Source: Orychophragmus violaceus
Lineage: Eukaryota; Streptophyta; Magnoliopsida; Brassicales; Brassicaceae
Direction: 5' to 3'
NCBI GenBank assembly: GCA_030180135.1
Contig: CM058232.1
Location: forward strand, 60,099,330-60,163,329
Length of the DNA: 64,000 bases
Positions 45,426 through 54,866 of this stretch are shown here, in pieces (positions within the stretch are counted from its first letter, which is position 1; every line of letters starts with the position of its first letter). Under the pieces are notes generated by a model, which was given only the letters and a program-made list of their open reading frames with translations, did no database searches and had not been told where the DNA came from. Made by a program: the position numbers and the translations under genes.

Positions 45426-47049
45426 GACACGTTTTTAGATCAACATTTGGCCAGAATGTTGATGCTTTTAGTTTGACAAAATGAATTGTGACGAGTTGTA
45501 GTTGAGCTCGGTAGAAATAAAGAGCCTCGAAATTGCTCGGTAGACAACAAAGTAAATAAATTAAAATAGTGAGAACAAGAGAGCTTACTTGGAAGGATGA
45601 TTTGATTACCCAATAAACCAGATTTGTGTGAGAATTTATTTGACGTAGTTGGGCCCAACTTATTTCTTGTCTTTTCTTTCTTGTGGTTGGCAACTAAACA
45701 ACAAATAACTCCGAGCAGGTTTCGGTCACGAGCTATTTTCATTGATCTATCTCCAACTTTTTGTTGTGATTTTAGTGACCCGATGTGACCCAAACGAGGT
45801 GATGAAAACAAACGTGGTGTGCTGAGGACAACGAGTTGATGAAGACAAGAAAACGAGACGAGCTGACGAGCAACGGCGCAAGGTTGATGACGAGCTTCCC
45901 CTTTTTGTTTCTTTCCGAGTTTGCGCAGCATTCAACGAACTCATATTGTTTGAGAACTGATGAAAAATCTTGGCGTGAGTAAGAAGTTACCAGAAATTAA
46001 TTGTGAAGAGCTGCCATTGACGGAGATCCTGTCTCCTCTTGAGTAATGAAGTGAGGGCTCGTCTTTCTTTCGCTCGCTGCCGAAGAAGATGATAAGACGC
46101 TGATATGGAGACGGGAAAACGAGCTGATTACCGAGCTTGAGAACGTGACGTTGGCGTAGCGGTGTTCGTCGCGCGTCGTCGAGAATATGGTGCAGGCAAG
46201 TTTTGTGGTCTGTTTGCTTAGGATCAAATGACGACCGGATATCATAAGCTAATGAGATCGATCATGGCGAGAATTTGACGACGAGCCTGTCATCTTTTGA
46301 AGCTTGTTTTAGTTCTCTCGTTCTTGATTTTGGGGAGCTTGTTTATCCAGAAGCATCCGTTATGAACGAGCTATCATTTATGTGGAGCTCGTCTCGTCTT
46401 GAGGAACAAGGAGAGGTGAGAGACGTGAAGACATGTTGATGCCGACGAGCGATGTTGACGGAGAGCAAACAAAGACGTTGATACTAACGATGGAGACGAG
46501 AATAGTTCGCTTTGTGCTCGCCGAAGTCAACGCTGGCGATGACGAGCTGACGACAATGAAGACAAGTTGACGATCATGAGTTGATGATGACGTGTTGGCG
46601 GAGACGAAATCACAAGGACGAGCTCATGACGAAATTGGTTGAGCTCCGAGGATTGAGAGAAGTCGTCCAAGTTGTGAACTGCTCGGAAGTGACGAACGTG
46701 ATCTCGTCTTTGATTGACTTGGCTAATTATGGTGGGCTCGGGCTTTGACGTAGACAAGAAGACATACACGAGCTTAAGAAGACGAAGACGAGTTTGATGA
46801 AGGTTGACGATGACGAGATAATGACGACGAGAAGACGAGACGAGTTCATGGTCCCGAGCAGGTTTTGGGAGATTTTGAGCTCGTTATGGAATAAGGACAT
46901 TCAGTTGATGAGATGTAACGAACGAGCTTGGAAGAAGTTTTGTTTCCCAAGTAAAATAAGCTGATGGCATCGAACGACAAGGGCAAGCTCGTGATGATGG
47001 CTGATAAAGACGAGCTGGCGCGTGATTTGATAAAGATGAGCTCGTCATT

Positions 47050-47086
<37 letters not shown>

Positions 47087-47120
47087 AGAATCCTCTCTCC
47101 CCCCTCCTTCTAGCGCCAAT
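45426..47120 (-). other. Non-coding interior with GACGAG bias, long T tract and primer site
   Basis: The frames are short and not protein-like. From about 45750 to 47045 the plus strand is dense in GACGAG, GATGACG and GAGCTCG. A run of about 35 T lies near 47050-47085, which is poly-A just downstream of the primer site in the element's orientation. The primer site TTGGCGCTAGAAGG lies at 47106-47119 on the minus strand. Confidence 0.75.
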
Positions 47121-48099
47121 TGTTGATGCTTTTGATCCAACAAGTTAATCGAACATAGACAATAGTCAATGTAAGATAGAGGTTCGGAGAATCTCATGGA
47201 ATTTGTGTTAAGTGATGATAGGACAATTTGGTGTGTTCTCTGTTTTGTGGCTGCGCCTTGAAAAAGGCTGCCTACGTACTCTCGGAGGAGAGATCAAGCC
47301 ATTCGTAGTTCATAAAACGATATCAAATTTAGTGAGCTCGTTGGGCGAGCTCGGGTGAACTTTTTAGGCGAGCTCGGGTGAGCGTGTTTGGCGAGCTCGG
47401 GTGAGCTTGTCGCTGTGCTCGTCGGAGAGGTGAGCGTATCGTCGTGCTCGGAGACGAGCTCGGGTGAGCGTGTTTGGCGAGCTCGGGTGAGCTTGTCGCT
47501 GTGCTCGTCGGAGAGGTGAGCGTGTCGTCGTGCTCGGGGACGAGCTCGGGTGAGCGTGTTTGGCGAGCTCGGGTGAGCTTGTCGCTGTGCTCGTCGGAGA
47601 GGTGAGCGTGTCGTCGTGCTCGGGGACGAGCTCGGGTGAGCGTGTTTGGCGAGCTCGGGTGAGCTTGTCGCTGTGCTCGTCGGAGAGGTGAGCGTGTTTG
47701 GCGAGCTCGGGTGAGCTTGTCGCTGTGCTCGTCGGAGAGGTGAGCGTGTCGTCGTGCTCGGGGACGAGCTCGGGTGAGCGTGTTTGGCGAGCTCGGGTGA
47801 GCTTGTCGCTGTGCTCGTCAGAGAGGTGAGCGTGTTGTCGTGCTCGGGGACGAGCTCGGGTGAGTCTGTCGCCGTGCTCGGGGTCGCCTTTCTGCATGTT
47901 CTCCCAAATGTCTGTATATGATTTTTCTCTCTAGAAAGCCTTCTCTCTTCCCCAAAAATTCTCTCCCTTGTAATGAATGACTATTTGCTATTTATAGCCA
48001 CAATGTTTGAACCTATTTGGGCTGGACTTTCATTATTCTTTATGGGCCAATCTTTATTTGTGTTGGGTTATTAAAGGGGTGCTAATCCCTGGTATAACA
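47121..48099 (-). repeat. 5' LTR of the non-coding element
   Basis: It is 979 bp, with no difference seen from 43258-44236, including its 87-bp tandem units. Confidence 0.93.
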
Positions 48100-48104
48100 T
48101 TGTC

Positions 48105-49000
48105 CATATCTTATAGGTATGAGACCGAAAAAACTTAATATTATAGCAAGCTTTTCCAAAATACCAGATCCATGATAACTATATATAAAATATTCCAAAG
48201 CATCAGACCACCATAATGCACTCCAATTTTTACCAAAACCATAATGCCCCTGCATATCACGCTGACGTTTAAGCCTTCCTCTGTACAAACCAAAAGTCAG
48301 TACCCCTACGTTATCATTTCCACCCCCACGTAGCGAAGCGCTTTCCCAACTGTTGCAAAACATCAATGAATAAAATTGGATCTTTAAGACCCATTATATC
48401 TTTAAGTTCGATACCAAATCCTTTCAAACACAAATACCACATGACAGAAACCGTTGATGCAAAACTTAGTTCTGAAAAAAATAAGAGAAAAGGCATAAAA
48501 TAGGACAAAAAAACATACCTTGTCAAAAATATAGCATCAAGGAAAATAATTCATATTTTTAGCATTATTTTAATTAAAAAGACTTTTATAGCATTATATA
48601 ATTTAGGGTTTAGGGTTAACTATTTAGGGTTTAGGGTTTCTTATTTAGGGTTTAGGGTTTAGTATTTAAGATTTAGGGTTTATTATTTAAGGGTTTAATA
48701 TTTAAGATTAAGGATTAAAGCTAATTTAGTGACAAAACATATTTTATGCTATTTTTATGATTTTTCTTCTTTGTTGCTATATTTGTGACAAGACATGTTT
48801 TTTGTGCCATTTTTGCGATTTGCCCAAAAAATAACCTCAAAACAAATGCTATCATAAAGTAAAGACCTAAAGGGCAGATTCCTAATACACATAACTGCCT
48901 CGATACCCTCTTCCATCGATATGAAACCACTAACAAAAAACCACCAATACGCATCATCACTCTGTTGTAGTATTATGTCCCAGATAGAAACATAATTCAA
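48105..49000 (-). pseudogene. Unrecognised gene remnant, upstream parts, broken by a MITE and an LTR element
   Basis: The minus strand has protein-like stretches in order: SIWDIILQQSDDAYWWFF (48940), MEEGIEAVMCIRNLPFRS (48890), then after the MITE at 48485-48825 VMWYLCLKGFGIELKDIMG (48430), LFIDVLQQLGK (48370) and YGFGKNWSALWWSDAL (48230). Frames shift between blocks. With 43052-43257 they could be one gene of at least 300 codons. I do not recognise the family. Confidence 0.4.
48485..48825. mobile_element. Telomere-core MITE, copy 1
   Basis: The ends read GAGAAAAGGCATAAAATAG and, inverted, GGGCAAATCGCAAAAATGG, imperfect inverted repeats. A nine-base duplication AAAAAATAA flanks it (48476-48484, 48826-48834). 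The centre is several TTTAGGG-type heptamers. The nine-base duplication points to a Mutator-like origin. It interrupts the gene remnant around it. Confidence 0.85.
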
Positions 49001-49232
49001 CTATCCTAAAATACTAACCATCTATAACAATCGTTAACAAATATTATTGGAGAGTTAATTTAAACTTTGTTGAAGACTAGTAAAATCATCGTTAAAAGTT
49101 ATGCTGCTAAGTGACCAAGAAGGTTTAATGGCATCGTGATAGAATGATCTATAAATTATAGAACAAGAAAAGAAAACCAAGAGAAATAACTGGATTTTAT
49201 TTTAATTGTGATCATACCTGTTGTTATTTTAA
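49001..49232. other. AT-rich spacer between gene remnant and second MITE
   Basis: No gene is seen. A phrase of about 24 bases containing AATTGTGATCATACCTG (49197-49220) is repeated at 49598-49621 on the other side of the second MITE, suggesting a short tandem duplication before the MITE landed. Confidence 0.4.
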
Positions 49233-49597
49233 GAGAAAAGTCATAAAATAGCACAAAAACATACTTTATCATAAATATAGCACCAAAGAAAATAATTCAC
49301 ATTTTTAGCACTATTTTAATTACAAAGACTTTTATAGCATTATATAATTTAGGGTTTAGGGTTAATTATTTAGGGTTTAGGGTTTATTATTTAGGGTTTA
49401 GGGTATGTATTTAGGGTTTAGGGTTTATTATTCAAGGTTAGGGTTTATTATTTAGGGTTTAGGGTTTAGTATTTAAGATTTAGGGTTATAGCTAATTTAG
49501 TGACAAAACATGTTTTTGTGCTATTTTTATGATTTTTCTTCTTTGGTGCTATATTTTTGACAAGTCATGTTTTTTGTGCTATTAATGCGATTTGCCC
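49233..49597. mobile_element. Telomere-core MITE, copy 2
   Basis: It has the same ends as copy 1 (GAGAAAAG...TTTGCCC) and a perfect nine-base duplication TTATTTTAA at 49224-49232 and 49598-49606. The centre has about a dozen TTTAGGG-like heptamers. It is 365 bp. Confidence 0.9.
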
Positions 49598-49618
49598 TTA
49601 TTTTAATTGTGATCATAC

Positions 49619-50167
49619 CTGATCATATAACGTCCCTCTCTCAGACAATATCAGCATATCATACCTGTTTTTCAACATTCCTTAGATATCCTCCTAAAAA
49701 AAAAGACATGAATGAAAACTGGTCTTACTTTATCCAACAAAGGCATGTTTTCTTTCTGTGCCTTATGAGCGTGGGAAAAGAAAGCATATGCTCTCTCCGG
49801 AAGAATCATTTCTAGCTGCAACACAACAAAACCCTAAACGCTATAATCTTGTTTAGTAGGTTCTTTAAATATGAAACTATTTGCCTTTACCTTAGGTTGT
49901 TTGATTCCTGAGTATAAGCCCACAATCAGAAAAATCATCAGAGATTTCACATCCGACATCCTCGTACAAGGCATCGTGATGGATACGCTTTGCAGATGGC
50001 TGAACCACAATGCGTGAAACTCCAGTTATGTCTTTGCCACTGTGTAAAAAGCGAGCGCAATGAGACGGCGTCAATGGTGTTCTTCTCTCCCATTTGTTCA
50101 CTGTTTCAGCTAGAATTCCCACAACTCCATTCCCCAACTTCTTCTTCTCCTCGCCACTTGAATTCAT
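49619..50167 (-). pseudogene. LKR/SDH: N-terminal fragment of lysine-ketoglutarate reductase/saccharopine dehydrogenase
   Basis: Exon 1 (50167-49891) starts MNSSGEEKKKLGNGVVG and continues with NKWERRTPLTPSHCARFLH and PSAKRIHHDALYEDVGCE, which I recognise as the start of plant LKR/SDH, the bifunctional enzyme of lysine breakdown. Near its end (GLIL, about 49910) one extra base shifts the frame. Exon 2 (49815-49729) reads LEMILPERAYAFFSHAHKAQ and has good splice sites. Exon 3 (49651-49619, ILSERGTLYDQ) has lost its AG acceptor (CTG). Nothing further of the roughly 1000-residue enzyme is present; the second MITE follows. This is a dead fragment, either a truncated duplicate or one captured by a transposon. 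Confidence 0.88.
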
Positions 50168-50235
50168 CTTTTTTCTTGTAAGTTTATAATCTCTGCAGAG
50201 GAATAACAAAACCGTGAAATGTTTAACAATGACAC

Positions 50236-50788
50236 TAGGTATGGGCGTTCAGGTACCCGTTCGGATTCGGTTCGGGTCTTTCGGGTTTTCGGGTTTTCGG
50301 GTCTGAGATATAAAACCCATTCGGGTATTTTAGAATTTCGGTTCGGGTTCGGTTCGGTTCCATTCGGGTTCGGTTCGGGTTCGGGTACCCGAAAAACATA
50401 AAACAAAAATAAAAATTAGTTATATTTAAATAAAAATTCGTTAAATTTTGATAAATATAACAAAACCCTTCATATATTTTGTTTATTTTTGATAATTTAG
50501 TTATTTTAGACTAAAAATAACTAATATATTTAAGTTTATAATTATAATTTTGGATAATTTTGTTATATTAGGTCTAAATATAATTAATATTTTAGGTATA
50601 TAATTGTAATTCAGATATTTCGGGTACCCATTCGGTTCTCGGTTCGGGTCGGGTTCGGGTTCGGTTCTTCGGATATAGGAGTTTAGGACCCGTTCGGGTA
50701 TTTTATCGTTTCGGGTTCGGGTTCGGTTCTACTTTTTCGGTTCGGGTTCGGTTCGGTATTTCGGGTCCGGATATTATGTCCAACCCTA
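50236..50788. mobile_element. hAT-like non-autonomous element rich in GGTTCGG repeats
   Basis: The ends are TAGGTATGGGCGTTC and, inverted, TAGGGTTGGACATAATATC. An eight-base duplication AATGACAC flanks it (50228-50235, 50789-50796), as in hAT transposons. Both subterminal regions are packed with GGTTCGGGTTCGG and TTCGGGTACCCG phrases (50250-50395 and 50618-50765), with an AT-rich centre. The short frames are repeat artefacts. It lies just upstream of the LKR/SDH fragment. Confidence 0.85.
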
Positions 50789-50796
50789 AATGACAC

Positions 50797-51640
50797 GACC
50801 GTTTGATGATACAAGTTCGAGATCGAGTAACAAGAAACAAAAGCCAACCTCCAATTAACTTACAAAGGAAGATCATCGATTCACTACATAAAACTGAACT
50901 GAACAGAGCAGAGCAGAAAAGAGAAACGCAGATCAAACTATTATTTCTAACTGAGTTAAGAAGCTCTCGATGCTCAGTTACAAGGGAAAAAGATTATGGC
51001 GAGAAGAAATCAAAACATACCATATCCACCAAACCCCATTTCACCAATAATTTACATTCTTCTGCAACATACCTTCCTGTCCCAGGCATTGATAGGAGAG
51101 ATTGTTTTCAATGAATCAAGCAGCATGCCTCGATATAGAGACCATCAAACATTGATTACATAATCGTCTCTTGAGATCAATTCCGTGACTTTTGGTGGCA
51201 AATAACCTCAAAATCCCAACTTTGAACGGCCAAAATACCAATTCAATATCACTGTAATCATTGGAGCATATGCTAATGATTTCTAATCCTTCAAAGTACA
51301 AAAAGAAAGTTACCTTAAGAAACCGAAATCCAAATCCGAAGATCGAGCAGTTGATACTCTGACCCGATACAATCTCGACCTGAATCATGAATTGATTCTC
51401 CTCCTCCCGAATCATATCGTATCTCTCCGTGCACTCCATGAACCCAATCCTCAAAGGAAATTTGGTTCGAATCATCCATGGATCGTATATCAGATACCAT
51501 CGCCCATATACTCCTGATGTTTCTTTCTCAGAACCGCAATCCCTTGACACCGATATACTCCTAATTCATTCTTTCTCAGTGAAATACAAATTTTTAATTA
51601 ATTATTTTATTTTATTTTTAGTTATGGACAATTAAAAAAA
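50797..51640 (-). pseudogene. Possible coding remnant upstream of the LKR/SDH fragment
   Basis: A minus frame (51550-51116) includes YLIYDPWMIRTKFPLRIGF and ENQFMIQVEIVSGQSIN, with a possible GTAAC donor after FGFRFLK (about 51313). The overlapping frame 51315-51500 is open too, so the true frame is uncertain. No family is recognised. It could be the 5' part of the LKR/SDH locus or another gene. Confidence 0.3.
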
Positions 51641-52007
51641 GGGCAAATCGCATTAATAGCACAAAAAACATGATTTATCAAAAATTTAGCACCAAAGAAA
51701 AAAAATCATAAAAATAGCACAAAAACATGTCTTGTCACTAAATTAGCCTTAACCATAAACCTTAAATACTAAACCCTAAACCCTAAATACTAAACCCTAA
51801 CCTTGAATAATAAACCCTAAACCCTAAATACTAAACCCTAAACTCTAAATAATAAACCCCAAACCCTAAATAATTAACCCTAAACCCTAAATTATATAAT
51901 GCTATAAAAGTCTTTATAATTAAAATAATGCTAAAAATGTGAATTATTTCTTTTGGTGCTATATTTATGATAAGATGTGTTTTTTGTGCTATTTTATGCC
52001 TTTTCTC
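51641..52007. mobile_element. Telomere-core MITE, copy 3 (inverted)
   Basis: It starts GGGCAAATCGCATTAATAG and ends TTTTATGCCTTTTCTC, the reverse orientation of copies 1 and 2. The centre is CCCTAAA heptamers. The flanks (TTAAAAAAA and TAAAAGAAA) are only roughly duplicated, so this copy may be older. Confidence 0.85.
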
Positions 52008-52390
52008 TAAAAGAAACAAAAATTACATTTAATCACTAACTCACGCGCAGGTAAACTGGAGAGAGAGAAAGACAAGGGCATCAGTGACTTTAGACATCTA
52101 AAAGTATTTCCTTCCCGACACCAACATAATGTGTCAGTTTTGCCATAAGAGAATAAGTGTTACTCAGCCCAAAAACTCTATATATATATATATATATATC
52201 AATATATTTTATATAGCTTTACAAATTTTATATCATCTTAACCCCACAGGTTGTAGTATCCGCCTTTATTATAATGAAGAGAAAGGCTTGTCTTTCCTTC
52301 TGATTCCTTTCAGACCAGGCAATCTGTTCCTCGTGTCTCCGTGGAAACACAATCTTTGCTAGTGATCAATCAAACTCAAGAGCATAAAGA
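52008..52390. other. Spacer with a (TA)n run, no gene seen
   Basis: A TATATATA run lies at about 52170-52200. The frame 52129-52362 is not protein-like. Confidence 0.4.
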
Positions 52391-52570
52391 CATGAGCTGG
52401 TCTGAAGACCTTCACACGTTCTTTGACTCGTTTGTTCCGGATCAATGACATCTAAGCAACGAATGCGTTGGACACCAAAACTTCATGAAGTATTTGTCGA
52501 ATCTATCAATCAGCTCGGCGTAGTGAACGTGCGTTATGCTACTCTAGAAATACAGAACGACAAGGTATAA
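52391..52570 (+). pseudogene. Fragment of a GARP / MYB-CC (PHR1-like) transcription factor
   Basis: One frame gives TSKQRMRWTPKLHEVFVES then INQLG (52448-52519), the first helix of the GARP DNA-binding domain (usual form RMRWTPELHEAFVEAV). After one or two extra bases the next frame gives SERA, the expected continuation. Upstream, in a shifted frame, MSWSEDLHTFFDSFVPDQ (52392-52445) fits the region before the domain in this family. It has at least two frameshifts and no second helix, so it is dead. Confidence 0.8.
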
Positions 52571-53099
52571 ACCGGAGCTTTCAGAAGATACATGTACTCT
52601 TATATATATGTTTTCATAGATCTAAATCTACACTTTCTGAAGCTTTAAACCGCGAGGCATCTAAAGGAATCAATCTCTCTTCTCAATTTTTCACCAATGC
52701 CTTTCGTTATGCTACTCTAAAAATAGCTTTGTTGGCATCTTAAGAGACCTTTTGTGGTGAAGAAACACGTTTTTATACTAAATTTGCTTTCCTTGTTGAA
52801 CAGAAAAACCTCCAGTGAACATAACTAAACATACCTGAGAGAGAGCATTAACAATCAGAAACAGAGTTTGTTGTCGTCATCAATGGAGTCTCTTGTGCTT
52901 GTTGATGCGAAGATACTCACTTTTTCCACAACCTTGAGAGGATATTTCTCTTTTTACTAACAACATGTTTACACTGAATCAAAAGAAGAGGTGTACATTA
53001 AAATCTACGCCAATAAATCTGATAAATATTAATGAAAATAAATCACCGACCGATAGAGATTTATGATATCAAGAAATAAAGGCGGATATTGCAGCCTAT
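52571..53099. other. Spacer with scattered gene-like debris
   Basis: CGTTATGCTACTCTA occurs at about 52531 and again near 52706, so part of the GARP-fragment region seems duplicated. No open frame of note. Confidence 0.4.
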
Positions 53100-53219
53100 G
53101 GGGTGAAGGTGATATAAAATTTGTAAAGTTATATAAATATATTGATATACATATAATAAAGGGTGAAGGTGATATAAAATTTGTAAAGTTATATAAATAT
53201 ATTGATATACATATAATGA
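53100..53219 (+). repeat. 60-bp tandem duplication
   Basis: Two adjacent 60-bp copies (53100-53159, 53160-53219) starting GGGTGAAGGTGATATAAAAT differ only in the last bases (ATAATAAA versus ATAATGAA). The minus-strand frame 53029-53256 is a translation of it. Confidence 0.92.
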
Positions 53220-53223
53220 AAAG

Positions 53224-53292
53224 ATTGTTTAGCTTGGTTGGTAGAGCTTTACCCATTTATGAGGTCACGAGTTCGACTCTTAGTGGGTTCAT
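53224..53292 (+). ncRNA. tRNA-like sequence with A and B boxes (SINE head or tRNA pseudogene)
   Basis: TAGCTTGGTTGG (A-box-like, with a GCT/AGC D stem) is followed 36 bases later by GAGTTCGACTC (B-box-like, a GAG/CTC T stem). The anticodon arm pairs poorly and the acceptor ends do not pair, so it is not a working tRNA. A T-rich run follows. It could be the head of a SINE. Confidence 0.45.
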
Positions 53293-53313
53293 TTTTTTTA
53301 TTTAACTTACCAA

Positions 53314-53425
53314 AACGACGTCACTTTAATTTAATAGTGTCAGCTCAGATTTATTGTGCCAACGCGGATAATCCAATAGTGATTTAACGGGGTCGACAAA
53401 CGGAGTCTTGGTCAAAGGAGAGATT
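53314..53425 (+). repeat. Dispersed repeat, copy 2 (inverse of 11096-11208)
   Basis: It shares ordered blocks with the copy at 11096-11208: AACGACGT, TTTAATTTAATAGTG, TTTATTGTGCCAAC, GGATAATCC, GACAAACGGA and GGTCAAAG-GAGAT. Its last five bases (AGATT) precede the LTR that starts at 53426. Confidence 0.7.
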
Positions 53426-54866
53426 TGATAACAAGGATTTTGCAATCCTTTGAGGTACCAATTCCTCAAGCTTATCGATGTAGCTTTGAGGTATCGAACC
53501 TATTCTGGGACGGATAAAACCAATAAGCAAACACTAAACCTTCAGAGTCAAATCAAACAAATTGGTTTTTAGTTTCTAACAATCCTAACAAAAGCAAATC
53601 AAACCGAAGTAAACAAAAGCAAATAAACAAACGATTCAATCAATGACAAGAATAAGGCCCAAGGGTTAAGGTCAACGGATAGGTGACTCGGGATGATCAA
53701 GGAATCCTAATTCAAACTTCTAAAAGCTAATCTCCTATCAAGGAACACACCAAGTAAATCAGTTTAATCTCTTAATACCAATTCTTCACTTAATCTTAAC
53801 TCAAGAAAAAAATCATCATTTGTGAATTAAAATCAAACGAGCATTCAAACAGGTTCCAATTAGCAAACAATCACTCTAGACATACATTTTCATGTGCTAG
53901 AATGTGAAAGCCCTAACAAAGCTAGATACTGGAATTTCATCGAACATGTTGTGAACAAGAAATTCTAAACATCCTAACCAATGTGATCAAGATTAATTAG
54001 GCATTAAGCACACTTTGCTAGATGATATTTTAAACAATTAACCACTAGAAATCCATTGATCACCCCAAATCAACCTAATCCTACCTAACCCATAAGCCTA
54101 TGGAGAACTACTCACTAATCATAACTAGATCAACAAAACTCATAGGAATAGAGTTGATCATGGAGATTGGTGAGGGATTGAGAGATTTGTTGAAGGAATA
54201 ACAAAGAAAATACTAGATTAATCTCAAGAATCAAATTTGTTCTTACAAAAGAGTTTAGAACATCAAAAACAACTTAAGAAACAAATAGAGATAGGTTTTT
54301 GGCTTAAATAGTCAATAGGGTGCGAGTCGGGTCAACCCGGAACAAACCGGGTGTTGACCCGGATCCAAGTGAAAATCTGGGGACGGTATCGGTTGGCTGG
54401 ACCGATACGCCAACCGATATCAACTCTCGGTTTTTCCTGGATGGAAGCGTATCGGTCCACCTGACCGATATGTAACCCGATATGAAGTCCTGAAATTTAA
54501 TCCGAGAGTCCATATCGGTTGGGTGGATCGATACTCAAGCCGATATGGTTCTCTGGGACTTTGACGAGGAGTCGTATCGGCCCGCCTGGCCGATACTCCG
54601 GCCGATATGAGTTTTTGCTGGCTCTTCCTTGGTCTTCTGAGCTCAAGACTCCACTTCCAAGCTCACCAATGCTCCTAGACACCTCCATTCACCTGCAAAA
54701 CACAAGAAACACTTCAAATGCAAGCCTAGAATGCCTACTCCTAGTCCTAAATAACTCTAGACTCTAGATGCGACAATGACTCGACAAAATGGTATGAATG
54801 ATGGAGAAAAGAAGTCAAAACAAGAACTATATACAAGCCTAAATGCATGAAAATGTATGAATATCA
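53426..54866 (-). repeat. 3' LTR of the ATHILA-like element
   Basis: The ends form TGATA...TATCA. It includes the TATCGG/CCGATA inverted-repeat array at 54386-54611. Its partner LTR is not in the window, so the boundaries rest on the end structure and the adjacent purine tract. Confidence 0.7.
54386..54611. repeat. Array of TATCGG / CCGATA inverted repeats
   Basis: There are four modules of about 55-60 bp. Each has TATCGG, a gap of about 10 bases, CCGATAC or CCGATAT (CGATAC in the third), another gap, then CCGATAT. Starts are near 54386, 54449, 54512 and 54573. The spacer bases differ between modules while the CGAT cores are kept, as in the copia arrays. Confidence 0.85.

Larger units (their letters stand above)
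43258..48099 (-). mobile_element. Very young non-coding LTR retrotransposon (LARD-like)
   Basis: LTRs of 979 bp (43258-44236 and 47121-48099) look identical by eye and end TGTTGATGC...TATAACA. TTGTC is duplicated at 43253-43257 and 48100-48104. On the minus strand a purine tract (GAGGGGGGGAC) precedes the left LTR, and TTGGCGCTAGAAGG follows the right LTR as a TGGCGC-type primer site, so this element does not use initiator tRNA-Met. The interior of 2.9 kb has no gag or pol. It is filled with tandem repeats and CTCG/GACGAG-rich sequence. Identical LTRs mean very recent insertion, so it must be mobilised by proteins of another element. Confidence 0.93.

Noticed and set aside
53224..53292. Functional tRNA gene
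   Set aside because: A and B boxes are plausible but the acceptor stem does not pair and the anticodon arm is poor.
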